From an uncultured Eubacteriales bacterium (GTDB lineage Bacteria; Bacillota; Clostridia; Christensenellales; UBA1242), in contig CARNVA010000008.1 in NCBI GenBank assembly GCA_949031345.1, positions 7,750-71,749 of the forward strand: a DNA stretch of 64,000 nucleotides, read 5' to 3'. The notes below the pieces were generated by a model. That model was not told where the DNA came from. It made no database searches and was given only the letters and a program-made list of their open reading frames with translations. Below are positions 1 to 8,583 of the stretch, piece by piece. Every line of letters begins with the position of its first letter. The stretch's first letter is position 1. Made by a program: the position numbers and the translations under genes.

Positions 1-350
1 CATATTTGCATGAAGTTGAAGACAACAACACTCAATTTGTATTGACACTTGAACAAATAGACTTTATATACAAAATCAAAAACATGTGTAACAAACAAAT
101 TGACTGTCAAATTGCCTGTTACCCTAACATCAATTTACCTCATCTATACAACAAGATAAGAGAGAGTGAGTTTTTGCTTACAAACAGCAACCTCAATCTT
201 AAATGGCTTTTAGAACACGCAAGCGAAATAATGAAAGATAAGTACAAGCAATACTACCCAAGACAGGAAGAACACAAAAAGGGTTTCCAAGGGCGGAATA
301 ATACACCCGATTATTGGAACTCACTATTCAACAATCCAAATGATATTTAA
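1..350 (+). CDS. Unknown protein, C-terminal part (gene starts before the window)
   Basis: The reading frame is open at the left edge, so the first in-frame start (TTG at 6) is probably internal and the gene is partial. The visible ~115 residues are polar and mostly helical-looking, without a membrane segment or signal peptide, and end with a TAA at 348-350. I recognise no motif. It precedes a string of tiny genes of the mobile element, so a replication or DNA-binding role is possible but unsupported. The next small ORF starts 4 nt downstream, so the two are likely co-transcribed. Confidence 0.5.
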   Translation, partial: YLHEVEDNNTQFVLTLEQIDFIYKIKNMCNKQIDCQIACYPNINLPHLYNKIRESEFLLTNSNLNLKWLLEHASEIMKDKYKQYYPRQEEHKKGFQGRNNTPDYWNSLFNNPNDI

Positions 351-353
351 CTT

Positions 354-470
354 ATGAAAGCAATACAACAATCAATCATTCCTGGCATGGAAGCTTCTGT
401 GGAAGCAATAGAAAAACAATTTAAAAAGTCGAAAGCACAAAAAGAAAAACAAAAAAGGAGGAAATCGTGA
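354..470 (+). CDS. Small basic peptide, 38 aa, translationally coupled
   Basis: An ATG ORF of 38 codons starts 4 nt after the preceding stop. Its TGA overlaps the GTG start of the next gene in GTGA, and the next gene's AGGAGG box lies inside it, a typical coupling arrangement. The C-terminal half is Lys/Arg/Gln-rich and helical-looking. No clear SD sits before its own ATG, so it may be read by ribosomes finishing the upstream gene. Function unknown. It is supported mainly by its position and by the tight packing of the element. Confidence 0.4.
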   Translation: MKAIQQSIIPGMEASVEAIEKQFKKSKAQKEKQKRRKS

Positions 471-664
471 AAGTTTTTAAAGGAATAATTACATTTTTGT
501 TTATCGTTAGCGTTTCATTTATGATTACAACCCTGACTTTTGCAGTAGAACATAAACATACTTTTACAGAAGAAATTCAATCTTGGAGTCCTGCAAAAGA
601 AAGCCCAGCTGACTCAACCAATGAAAAAATTGAAATTGAAAACAACGAAATTATTATTAAATAA
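467..664 (+). CDS. Small secreted or membrane-anchored protein, 65 aa
   Basis: The GTG start has AAAGGAGG 5 nt upstream. Residues 1-27 form a signal peptide or membrane segment (two Lys, then a hydrophobic core ending in TFAVE). The remaining ~38 residues are polar and acidic, with His at 30 and 32, and would lie outside the membrane. It sits in a run of very short membrane peptides ahead of large anchored proteins. In filamentous phages the coat and minor tip proteins occupy such a place, so a structural peptide is a reasonable inference; no sequence match supports it. Confidence 0.55.
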   Translation: MKVFKGIITFLFIVSVSFMITTLTFAVEHKHTFTEEIQSWSPAKESPADSTNEKIEIENNEIIIK

Positions 665-680
665 AAGTCGAGGTAAAAAA

Positions 681-773
681 ATGAAGGCTGTAAGAATTAT
701 AAAATACATTTTTATTTTCTGCATATTAGTCGGCAGCTCAGCACTAGCAGGCTATCTTACACTATTGAATTGA
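681..773 (+). CDS. Tiny single-span membrane peptide, 30 aa
   Basis: An ATG ORF of 30 codons, just after the weak SD GAGGT, ends 6 nt before the next gene. Nearly the whole peptide after MKAVRIIKY is one hydrophobic segment containing small residues (GSSALAG). Short single-span peptides of this size occur as coat or tip proteins in filamentous phages and as small toxins elsewhere; the sequence alone does not decide. Its position between a secreted 65-aa protein and a large membrane-anchored protein on the same strand supports a real gene. Confidence 0.4.
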   Translation: MKAVRIIKYIFIFCILVGSSALAGYLTLLN

Positions 774-779
774 GGTTTT

Positions 780-2069
780 ATGGAAAAATTAAAAACTGGA
801 ACAAAAGTTATTAGCATAATTTTAGCCGTTATTATTGGACTTGCCTGCTTAATTATTGATGCCTGGTTTCTGTACATAAAACTGCATGGCGAAACAAAAA
901 TGACTTCGGTCACTGTAAATATGAATGAATTAAAACTGGCAGACGGCAGTACAAAAGAGATAATACAAATAAAACATAAGCGAAATAAAAATCGCAGCGG
1001 CATTGAACTTTTTGAAATCAAATTAAATTATTTAACCAACGAAAATAAGGATGCCTTTTTCAGTCAAGGCCTTCAATATGCCGGCAATAGCTTAAACAGT
1101 GCTATAGTATGGAAAGACTTTGATTACATTTCAAAAACAGCAGGAAATTGGGATTATAAATTTAACCAATACAAATTGCAAGAAGTCTCAAGGTTTCTTT
1201 GGAAGGGCAACTACTACGCAAGCTACTTTTCCCCTTTTACAGACACTAAAAAATATGAATATCAATCATTCAATGACTTTGCAACAATAGGATCAACTAA
1301 CCCTATAACTCCAAGTTCATACTTTACCCTTCAACTTGGCGGTACTAATGAAATCATATATATGCAATTGAAAGGCGATAATTATGCGACGATAAATAAA
1401 GCAACACATTTGATTACTGCCGACCAAGAGGAAAGTATAGGCTATAAAAGCCGTGAAGGCACCTTTGAATCCGACTATATAACTATCTTCAACGACTATA
1501 ACATGGACTATTTTGCTTACACCCTCTATCAAAGCATTTCTACTTTGCCTTCAGGCACGAAAGGAAAGTTTGTTTTTGAATTTGGGAATATTTTTAAATA
1601 TTTTCTTGCAGAAAATGGCTTTGTTGGAAATGAAATTCAAACTGAAGATTCTACAAAAGTCATAAACAATATTAAGTCCTACTATACAATTTCTGTTGAA
1701 GTCTATGATGACGGAGCAAAAAATGCAAACGATAGTATGTTTGGCGTTATTAAAAACGACCCTACCTTCTCAATTAAACCTTCTTATGGCGACTCGGGAA
1801 ATTACTTTGCAGGAACGTCAATATTAGACTGCGACATTTACGATTTTGATTTAGTAAGGATTGATGAAATTTATTGTGCATTAAAACTTAAAAAAGAATT
1901 TTTAAGTGCATATGAAAAATATGCAAAGGATATAAAGCTGAATATTGTCATAGATACTTCTATTTTAAAAGCTCAAGGACTTGATTATGCTGGCTTTGCA
2001 ACCGATAGCGGACTTGACAATTTTACTATTTTAAACACCACCATTCTACAGGAGGTGCAAAATGCTTAA
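780..2069 (+). CDS. Membrane-anchored extracytoplasmic protein of the mobile element, 429 aa
   Basis: A Lys-containing N-terminus is followed by one membrane segment (about residues 11-33), then about 390 residues predicted outside. This exposed part is rich in Asn, Tyr, Phe and Asp and has no repeats or motifs that I recognise. SD is weak (TTGAGGTTTT). The gene overlaps the next by 8 nt, whose SD lies in its last codons. In filamentous phages a long anchored protein near the tip proteins serves adsorption, and that is one possible role. A host-surface protein carried by the element is another. Confidence 0.6.
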   Translation: MEKLKTGTKVISIILAVIIGLACLIIDAWFLYIKLHGETKMTSVTVNMNELKLADGSTKEIIQIKHKRNKNRSGIELFEIKLNYLTNENKDAFFSQGLQYAGNSLNSAIVWKDFDYISKTAGNWDYKFNQYKLQEVSRFLWKGNYYASYFSPFTDTKKYEYQSFNDFATIGSTNPITPSSYFTLQLGGTNEIIYMQLKGDNYATINKATHLITADQEESIGYKSREGTFESDYITIFNDYNMDYFAYTLYQSISTLPSGTKGKFVFEFGNIFKYFLAENGFVGNEIQTEDSTKVINNIKSYYTISVEVYDDGAKNANDSMFGVIKNDPTFSIKPSYGDSGNYFAGTSILDCDIYDFDLVRIDEIYCALKLKKEFLSAYEKYAKDIKLNIVIDTSILKAQGLDYAGFATDSGLDNFTILNTTILQEVQNA

Positions 2070-3369
2070 TTTATTTTTCAACATAACGCCCATTTATGAC
2101 GTCATAATTCTTATCTTAATGATCCTACTCATCATTGCTGTAATAAAAGAACCAAAATGTAGAGTGTATGTATTTACCCTATTTATTGCTGCCTTTCTTG
2201 CACTGACAGCTTATAGCGGAATAGAACTCAACTATTATTACCAGGCAAAAGGTGGAATATTTGGTCACATAAAAGATATTGCTCATTCAAATAAAGTTAA
2301 TATCGAAAACACAAAATTTGAGTTTGAAAACATTGTATTAGTGAAGGATGTTGACAGCAATTTCTCTGCAGAGATTACTATTGATGACATTGTTACGCTT
2401 GACAAAAATAGCAACTATACGATTTATATCAACAACACGCCCTGCACTAATTCAGCGTTTAAAAGCAATTATTTAATGGCTGATTTTAGATACCAGTTTA
2501 TAAACGATAATGAAAAAGTATTGAAAGATGATACTTTGAAATTTCGTTTTTCGTTTAACAAAAACAATACTTACATAAAAATTTACACATCTGGTGGACA
2601 GCTTGCTGCTGATTATTGGCTTCAGTTTTTTGACCGAAATGGCTTAATTATTGAGTTGAAAAAAGTACAACTAGATGACGAATTATCTTTTGTCGATGGT
2701 GAAATTTCTGATTTTGTAAAAATTGAATATTATGTCGATGACGAAATTTTTACTTATCAATCAATTAAAAAAGGCGAGAAATTAAAACTCGCAAATGCAC
2801 CAGAAAAAGAAAATCATATCTTCTTAGGTTGGCTTTCTGAAAGCAACGATTGCATTTTGGAAGATTATGTTGTTGTTGAGAATATGAAACTTCACGCTTC
2901 TTATAAAGAAGCAAGGATTTATTCCGATTTTGTTTTTAATGGCGGATATTTTGAAAAATATGTCGGTGTTGAGGAAAATGTTGTTGTTCCTGCGTCTTAT
3001 TCGCTGACCCCCGACGGCCGTGCTTATGAGGGAGACGAACATATTGTTTTTGGCATTTCAATGTTTGCCTTTGAAAATAACGATTACATAAAGTCAATAA
3101 CCTTCCCTTCTACAATAACAATTTTAGAGTCACATTCAATTTACAACTGTAATTCACTGCAATATGTAGTTTTAAATTCTACCATTCCGCCTTTAATTGG
3201 GCCAGAGCACTTCTGTATAACAGAAGTTGAAGAATTAAATGTTTATGTTCCTGATAAAGCATTTTTAGATTACCAAAATTATTGCTATGACCCCGAAGGC
3301 TGGGGCACAACATATGAAACACCTTATGTAAAACTTTGTAAATTATCAACTTTGATAATTACTCATTAA
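2062..3369 (+). CDS. Membrane protein with InlB-type repeat and BspA-like region, 435 aa
   Basis: Two hydrophobic segments (about 12-29 and 36-54) are followed by an exposed region. Around residues 225-280 lies a Listeria-Bacteroides (InlB B-repeat) type unit with the typical FLGWLSES core. Residues ~315-420 resemble BspA-type leucine-rich repeats (VVVPASYSL, IKSITFPSTIT, LQYVVLNST). SD AGGAGG lies 6 nt before the ATG at 2062. These domains are known from bacterial surface adhesins. Finding them on an integrated element suggests attachment or surface display; that role is inference. Confidence 0.65.
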   Translation: MLNLFFNITPIYDVIILILMILLIIAVIKEPKCRVYVFTLFIAAFLALTAYSGIELNYYYQAKGGIFGHIKDIAHSNKVNIENTKFEFENIVLVKDVDSNFSAEITIDDIVTLDKNSNYTIYINNTPCTNSAFKSNYLMADFRYQFINDNEKVLKDDTLKFRFSFNKNNTYIKIYTSGGQLAADYWLQFFDRNGLIIELKKVQLDDELSFVDGEISDFVKIEYYVDDEIFTYQSIKKGEKLKLANAPEKENHIFLGWLSESNDCILEDYVVVENMKLHASYKEARIYSDFVFNGGYFEKYVGVEENVVVPASYSLTPDGRAYEGDEHIVFGISMFAFENNDYIKSITFPSTITILESHSIYNCNSLQYVVLNSTIPPLIGPEHFCITEVEELNVYVPDKAFLDYQNYCYDPEGWGTTYETPYVKLCKLSTLIITH

Positions 3370-3383
3370 AATGGAGGAAATAT

Positions 3384-5325
3384 ATGAAAAAAAACAACAA
3401 AATGGATAATTGGCGGTGCTGTAGTATTATTACTAAGCACTGGCTTGACTTTAGGTCATGTTTTTAGACACGAAATAAAAGATTGGGTTAAAGGTTTTCA
3501 ATCGTCCAAGCCAAACCCAAGCCCTGTAGATCCTAAGCCACCTATTCAACTTACTTGCTTGGTTTCAGTTGAAATTCACCGCCCTGACGGTGTTGAAAAA
3601 GAAAGTCAAGAGGTAGAAACTGGATATGAGCTGGAACTTCCTGATACTAATGCCATGGATGAAATTGAAGGTTATATTGCACGCTACTTTTATGTTACTG
3701 GATCGGGCTATAACAACAGAAAATTACTTGGCGGACAAACTATCACCATTACAAGCGACACAAAAATTACTGTAGCTTATGAAAAAATTATCACAATTGC
3801 CTTTGACGTTGACGGCAATATAGAATTTCAAGAAGTGATTGAAGGAGACTCCCCTTTTTGGAGAACACCTTCAAAAGTCGGCATGAACTTTGATGGCTGG
3901 ACTTTGGACGGAGAAAATGTAATTGACTTATCAAAATATAAAGTAACAGAGTTTGTTACGTTTATCGCAAAATTTTCTTATAAATATTACACTGTTGAAT
4001 TTGTTCTTAGTGACACAATGAGATTAAGCTGTAATTATCGCAGCGATAATCAAGTTTATGTTCCAGCGCCTCTTCAAATTGAAGGCAAAGATTGCCTGGG
4101 CTGGACTAAAGATGGTGAGAATGTCTTTGATTTTAATAAAGTTATTACTGAAGATACCGTCTTCCACCCTTTATATGCCGATCAATCATTTGATGAAACG
4201 CTCCCTTTTGCAATAGAAAATGGTGAAATTACTGGTTATTCTGGGAACGAATCAAATGTTGTAATTCCATCCTCCTATTCTGTCGACAGTCGCGGCAATA
4301 TAATCGAAGGAAATGATTATCAAATTGTTAAAATAAGAGATTTTGCGTTTAGAGATTCAAACATGGTTTCTGTTGAAATTATGCCTGGCGTAATTTCAAT
4401 TGGTGACCAAGCTTTCTATAATTGCCTTAATCTTGAAAGAGTTATAATCCATGAAGGTTTGACTAGTCTTGGAGATTTAGCATTTGCTGAGTGTGATAAT
4501 TTAATTTCTATAGAACTACCATCTACTATCAATGAATTAAATGGATTTACTTTTTCTGAAATCGACAATTTGCAAAATATTCAAATTTCCGAAGATAACC
4601 CTTCTTATAAAAGTGAAGGCTCAGTTATTCTTACAAAAGATGGCTCACATTTAGTTTTTGCAACAAAAGATGCAGTCATTCCAGAGTCAGTCATTGTAAT
4701 TGACAATTATGCTTATGTCTATTCTAAAGTTAAAGAACTAGTTTTGCCGGATTGTGTAACGACAATTGAAGAAAATGCTTTTATGGGATGCAGCGAGCTT
4801 ACTTCATTAACCTTGTCTGCAAACTTACAATTTGATTGGCAATCACAATGCTTTTTGCAAAACTTGGATAAATTTGAAAAACTTGTGATTAAAAATAAAA
4901 TAGAGAATGCCTCAAATTTAATCCATGTTCAGTCATTTCAACCTAGAACAAGCTTAATCAATGTCTACGTTCCAGATGAATATTTAGAAGATTATATCAA
5001 TGCATTCATGTATTCTTCACCAATTGTTGTCAATACACTCTCTTCTTTAGAAACTGGCGAAACTCCAACAAAACATGCCGTTTTGTTTAGATATCCTTCA
5101 ACAGCTGAATATTTAGACAATTACAATTGTGCTGATGGTAAAATTTGTGAAACAGGCGACAAGGTTGGCTATAACCACACCGCTCAACTTGAAGGTTATA
5201 GATTCTTGCATTGGGTAAAGCAAGACCCATTGACAATGGAAGAGGTTGAAGTTGTTGAAGATATTGAGAATTATTTAATTACAGAAAATACTATTTTTAA
5301 AGCAATATTTAGCCCAATTATATAA
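3384..5325 (+). CDS. BspA/InlB-repeat surface protein, frame shifted by an A8 tract at codons 2-4
   Basis: The only good SD (GGAGG, 7 nt upstream) serves ATG 3384, but that frame stops after 27 codons. Removing one A from the A8 run at 3387-3394 gives a fluent N-terminus (MKKTTKWIIGGAVVLLLS) with a membrane anchor, continuing into the long frame that runs to 5325 (about 646 aa). Domains in order: anchor (6-24), Pro-rich spacer, InlB-type units with GW cores near 175 and 245, BspA-type leucine-rich repeats about 310-520, and a final InlB-type unit near 575-640. Within the long frame the first usable start is TTG 3445, without SD. Possible explanations are slippage, phase variation or a sequence error. 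Confidence 0.6.
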
Positions 5326-5342
5326 AAAAAGGAGAAAAACTC

Positions 5343-5570
5343 ATGAAAAAAGTAAAAAAAACAACAAAAACACCCAAAAACAAAGAAAGACGCCCTCTAA
5401 AAGGCTCTAAAACGCCCATTAAGTCTTCTTCAACCAAATCTTCAAGTAAAGGCTCTAAAACCTCACCTAGACCAACCAGCAAAGCCAAATTAAAATCAAC
5501 TGCTCTAAAACCATCAAATATAAGCAAAACTAAGCGTAAAGTTAAAGCTGTAACTATCTATTACGCATAA
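5343..5570 (+). CDS. Protamine-like Lys/Ser/Thr-rich basic protein, 75 aa
   Basis: SD AAAGGAG lies 9 nt before the ATG. One third of residues are Lys or Arg (21 K, 4 R) with a single Glu; most of the rest are Ser, Thr and Pro in SK/TK/KSS patterns like histone H1 tails. No hydrophobic segment except the last few residues (VTIYYA). Such composition points to binding and compacting nucleic acid. The next gene, 9 nt downstream, is a packaging-type ATPase, so a genome-condensing or virion core protein is a good guess. I know of no named family for it. Confidence 0.6.
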   Translation: MKKVKKTTKTPKNKERRPLKGSKTPIKSSSTKSSSKGSKTSPRPTSKAKLKSTALKPSNISKTKRKVKAVTIYYA

Positions 5571-5579
5571 AGGCAAATA

Positions 5580-6500
5580 ATGAAAATCTATGACGATATT
5601 ATAAAAATATTTGAAGATGGAATATTTGGTCCCACTGATATTGTTATTATTTGGGGCAAACGACGACGGGGTAAAAGTTCCCTTGCAGGAATGTTTATGG
5701 ACCAATTCATGCGACCTAAAATTGCCAAAAATGATGTGCAAACATCAAAGGCAATTTGCAATCAAATAAGAGAAGCAGGTTATAACATACACCCACCAAC
5801 TGACCATACTGTTTTTTGTGATACTTTCTTTGAAAGTAAAGGGTTTGGTAGAAAAAGAAACTCTCCATATAAATTTAATGGAATAGATTTTGGACTTCCA
5901 AATGAAACTCATAATACTGAACTATTATGTCCATGCGGTAGATACTTTCTTGACGAAACACAGGACCTTTTTGATAGTCACAGACCCTCTCTCTCCACTT
6001 TTGTTACTAAATCAATTGAATTGTCAGGGCAAATGAAAATATTCTTATGCCTTATTGCTCAGCGTCCAAAAAGAATACATATTGACATAAGAGAACTTGC
6101 CGTATTTATTGAGGTTGTTAAAATGAAAAAAGTTTACAACAAATATGGTCGAATAATTGAATGTTTTTGGGAATGTAATATCATTTATGAAAATGCGGAT
6201 TTAGAGCAATATTTAAACACTCATGATAGGAAGTATATTGATAAGCGTGTTATGTTTAAATATAAAGGTAATATTTTCAATTGCTATGATACCAACTATT
6301 TTTTACCAATGTTTTTTAGAAACATGGAGAATCGAGATTTAATACTTGAAAAAACAAAAAGGACTGAATTCTCAACATCATTTTTTGATGAATATTTTAA
6401 AAATCGTGTTATTGATATACCTGATTCGTATTTTGGCAAAAAACCAAAAAGTCCTAAAAAGGAGGAAGTTTTAAGTGCAGACGGAAAAACAGTGGCGTGA
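5580..6500 (+). CDS. P-loop ATPase, Zot/pI-like or packaging type, 306 aa
   Basis: Walker A is G26-KRRR-G31-K32-S33-S34. A Walker B-like strand with acidic residues (RYFLDETQDLF, near 125) and a following CLIAQRP strand match the layout of Zot/pI morphogenesis ATPases and of FtsK-HerA packaging ATPases. A CPCG pair lies just before Walker B. Inovirus Zot proteins usually carry a C-terminal membrane segment; none is visible here, which leaves a soluble packaging ATPase open. It is short for a conjugation ATPase. Its neighbours are a protamine-like protein and an acidic coiled-coil protein. Confidence 0.65.
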   Translation: MKIYDDIIKIFEDGIFGPTDIVIIWGKRRRGKSSLAGMFMDQFMRPKIAKNDVQTSKAICNQIREAGYNIHPPTDHTVFCDTFFESKGFGRKRNSPYKFNGIDFGLPNETHNTELLCPCGRYFLDETQDLFDSHRPSLSTFVTKSIELSGQMKIFLCLIAQRPKRIHIDIRELAVFIEVVKMKKVYNKYGRIIECFWECNIIYENADLEQYLNTHDRKYIDKRVMFKYKGNIFNCYDTNYFLPMFFRNMENRDLILEKTKRTEFSTSFFDEYFKNRVIDIPDSYFGKKPKSPKKEEVLSADGKTVA

Positions 6501-6915
6501 ACATGAAGAATTAAAAACCATGGCTGATTATATGGATGAATTAACAAATATGATTGAACTTTCCCAAGGCTTAGATGGCTCTCAATCTGCGGAAGAACTT
6601 GATAAAATTATTTCATTGCTACTTAGAGCAATTAAAGAGAAAGAAAAATATGTTATTAAGCGTTCAAGGAAATGGCGAAAAAAGCAAGGCTTTTTATCAA
6701 GATTTAAAGATACTATTGAAGAACGACGTGCTTTAAAGGCTTTAAAACATGCTGAGAATGATGAGTACGATGAACAAGATGAAACAGACGAAACAGACGA
6801 AGAAAAAGAAGAAGAGCCTATCAATACAACTTGTACAAATCAAACGCAACAATTGATTACAAATTCACCTTCGCCAGCCCTTGAAGAAGGTCAACAAGAA
6901 TTGTTGGAATTTTAA
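6475..6915 (+). CDS. Charged coiled-coil-like protein of the element, 146 aa
   Basis: GTG start at 6475, with AGGAGG 9 nt upstream inside the end of the ATPase gene (26-nt overlap), implies coupled translation. The N-terminal ~95 residues are helical, with a basic patch (KRSRKWRKK). Residues ~100-120 are strongly acidic (EQDETDETDEEKEEE), and the tail is Thr/Gln-rich. No enzyme motif. Coupling suggests a partner of the ATPase; the basic and acidic halves could mediate nucleic acid and protein contacts. Function unknown. Confidence 0.55.
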   Translation: MQTEKQWREHEELKTMADYMDELTNMIELSQGLDGSQSAEELDKIISLLLRAIKEKEKYVIKRSRKWRKKQGFLSRFKDTIEERRALKALKHAENDEYDEQDETDETDEEKEEEPINTTCTNQTQQLITNSPSPALEEGQQELLEF

Positions 6916-7004
6916 AAAATCTTGAAAAAAATCAAAAGCCGGCAAAAGAAACACTATGAGCGTAGCCAAGTGTTCTTGCCGCTTTGATTTTCAAGATTTT
7001 TAAA
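6911..7004. repeat. Long imperfect inverted repeat, about 40-nt arms
   Basis: The left arm (6911-6955) and right arm (6968-7004) pair over most of their length: TTTAAAAAATCTTGA with TCAAGATTTTTAAA at the base, AATCAAA with TTTGATT, then GCCGGCAA and ACACT with AGTGT and TTGCCGC near the tip. The loop is about 12 nt. It starts at the stop codon of the charged protein. It is longer than a usual terminator and lacks a clean T-run. Filamentous phage packaging signals and rolling-circle origins have this form, but a terminator or mRNA-stabilising hairpin is possible. Confidence 0.6.
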
Positions 7005-7015
7005 GTCCAAATTTA

Positions 7016-7040
7016 CCAAACGCAAAATTTTTGCGTTTGG
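7016..7040. promoter_or_regulatory. Perfect palindrome upstream of the HTH gene, candidate operator
   Basis: CCAAACGCAAAA at 7016-7027 is the exact complement of TTTTGCGTTTGG at 7029-7040, with one base between. A further half-site, GCGTTTG, follows at 7048-7054. It lies about 90 nt before the start of a small HTH gene, where autoregulatory operators often sit. Confidence 0.45.
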
Positions 7041-7127
7041 GCAATTGCGTTTGCGAAATTTTACACAAAAAAATTAAAAATTTCAATTTCAAAAACTTTC
7101 AAAATCAAAAATTTAACGGAGGAAAAT

Positions 7128-7307
7128 ATGGCTGAAATCAAAAAAATGATAAATGCAATACTCACAAAAGGCAACATGAACCAAAAGGAACTTGCTGCCA
7201 AACTTAAAGTTTCGCCTGCTCAAATCACCCGCTGGCGTGATGACGCAGAACCACGCCTTAAAAATTACCAGGAACTTGAAAAAATTTACAACGATTTGCC
7301 AGCTTAA
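7128..7307 (+). CDS. Small Xre-like helix-turn-helix protein, 59 aa
   Basis: The start is ATG 7128, with CGGAGG 6 nt upstream; the frame is open further left but has no SD there. Residues ~14-40 form a helix-turn-helix (NMNQKELAAKLKVSPAQITR followed by W-R), close to Xre/Cro-type DNA-binding domains. With only 59 residues it is a bare HTH without an effector domain, similar to small phage and plasmid regulators. It may act on the palindrome at 7016-7040 and set expression of the downstream methyltransferase genes or of the element. Confidence 0.7.
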   Translation: MAEIKKMINAILTKGNMNQKELAAKLKVSPAQITRWRDDAEPRLKNYQELEKIYNDLPA

Positions 7308-7322
7308 AAAAAAGGAGAAAAT

Positions 7323-7730
7323 ATGAAAAGAAAATATATAAGCTATATTGAATTAGTAGAAGAATTACATAAATGCGAAAGCTTAATAACATCACTTGAA
7401 GATGATGTTTTATATGAAAAGAAAAGGCAAGATAATTTAAACCTTTTAACTAACTATATGTTTAAAGAAGATATCAACTTCATAGAAAGAAAACATATAA
7501 AGGACAAACAAAGCCTACAACATTACATATTGCCCATCAAAGCCCTAGAAGTTGCTAGGCAAAACTGCCCTGAAATAATAATGTGCGGGAAAAGAAAAAG
7601 ACTAAACGCCTTCAATGTAGGAGAAGTGCTTGAAGACTTTGTTTCTTTTATTTGTCAAGAAAAAGGTCATAAAATAGGAGTTGGTGACTATCTTATACAA
7701 AAATATTTAGATGAAAGAGAGTTTTATTAA
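7323..7730 (+). CDS. Unknown protein of the element, 135 aa
   Basis: SD AAAGGAG lies 6 nt before the ATG. The N-terminal third looks like a coiled coil (residues ~10-45, Glu/Leu/Lys-rich); the C-terminal part has a KRKR patch near residue 90 and ends in mixed helix. No membrane segment and no motif that I recognise. It overlaps the following methyltransferase gene by 20 nt, so the two are probably translated together. Confidence 0.5.
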   Translation: MKRKYISYIELVEELHKCESLITSLEDDVLYEKKRQDNLNLLTNYMFKEDINFIERKHIKDKQSLQHYILPIKALEVARQNCPEIIMCGKRKRLNAFNVGEVLEDFVSFICQEKGHKIGVGDYLIQKYLDEREFY

Positions 7731-8340
7731 AATGGTTTCAAATGATTTGATTAGGTCAATTGGTTATGACCAACAAGAAATAATAAACAACATCTTAAAG
7801 CTCTACAACGACTCACAACCTATTGATTTTGACCCTTGCTACAATTTAGGAATGTTTTATAAAAATAATAAAGTATGTGCTCCAAGAGTGAAAAGTGATA
7901 TAAAACCTCTTCTACAGGGAGTCGAAAAACTAGATGTGCAATATTTACCATTCATAGATGAATTTAATTGCATTATCTTTGACCCGCCTTTTTTAGCTGG
8001 CGGTGGATCGGGCTCAAAAATGGCTCAGCGTTATGGTTCTTTTAAAAACGTTGAAGAACTTCAGCAATTTTTTGTAAATTCTTTTTTCTCTCTGCAGAGA
8101 GCTTTAAAAAAGAAAGGGCTACTTATTGTAAAATGCCAAGACTTTGTAAGTGGCCGGAGAAATTATTTCATGATTGATTTTGTATTAAACTTGGCCAGAG
8201 ATTTTAATTTCAAAGTATTAGATTTGTTTATTCTTTTGTCAAAGACAAGACCAACAAAAATTCAACATCAGCAACATGCTAGAAAATATCACTCATACTT
8301 CATTGTACTAAAAAATAAAGGAGGTAAATATGGGACTTAG
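7711..8340 (+). CDS. Phage-type DNA methyltransferase, 209 aa
   Basis: Motifs of a methyltransferase family common in Bacillota phages are visible: an N-terminal IDFDPCYNLGMFY (family form: DFDPTYSKGxFY), the catalytic FDPPF (near residue 89), a LIVKCQD strand (near 137), and a C-terminal HARKYHSYF. Adenine-N6 or cytosine-N4 methylation is expected from DPPF. No restriction enzyme lies beside it, so it probably protects or marks the element's DNA. ATG 7711 and ATG 7732 are both possible starts; neither has a strong SD. Confidence 0.75.
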   Translation: MKESFIKMVSNDLIRSIGYDQQEIINNILKLYNDSQPIDFDPCYNLGMFYKNNKVCAPRVKSDIKPLLQGVEKLDVQYLPFIDEFNCIIFDPPFLAGGGSGSKMAQRYGSFKNVEELQQFFVNSFFSLQRALKKKGLLIVKCQDFVSGRRNYFMIDFVLNLARDFNFKVLDLFILLSKTRPTKIQHQQHARKYHSYFIVLKNKGGKYGT

Positions 8341-8569
8341 TATTTGGAATCAAGTCAACACGGATAAATTTTTCTGCATATCAAAGATTGACAAAAAGAC
8401 ATTAGAAAAGCATGGGATAAATATACCAGTAACACAATTCAAAGATATTGTAAAGAAAACTCCACCGCACAACCAAATACCAACAGGAAGCACCAATTCG
8501 CATGGTCATTTACGTATGACCAATATTTATCGTTTTGAGGACTTTGACTATCTAAAATCAACCAATTAA
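8330..8569 (+). CDS. Unknown small protein of the element, 79 aa
   Basis: SD AAGGAGG lies 5 nt before the ATG, and the start overlaps the methyltransferase stop by 11 nt, so translation is coupled. It is a soluble protein with a mixed helix/strand pattern and a His/Gly-containing stretch near residue 59. No motif recognised. Its coupling suggests service to the methyltransferase or to the 111-aa protein that follows. Confidence 0.45.
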   Translation: MGLSIWNQVNTDKFFCISKIDKKTLEKHGINIPVTQFKDIVKKTPPHNQIPTGSTNSHGHLRMTNIYRFEDFDYLKSTN

Positions 8570-8583
8570 AAGGAAATAATCAA

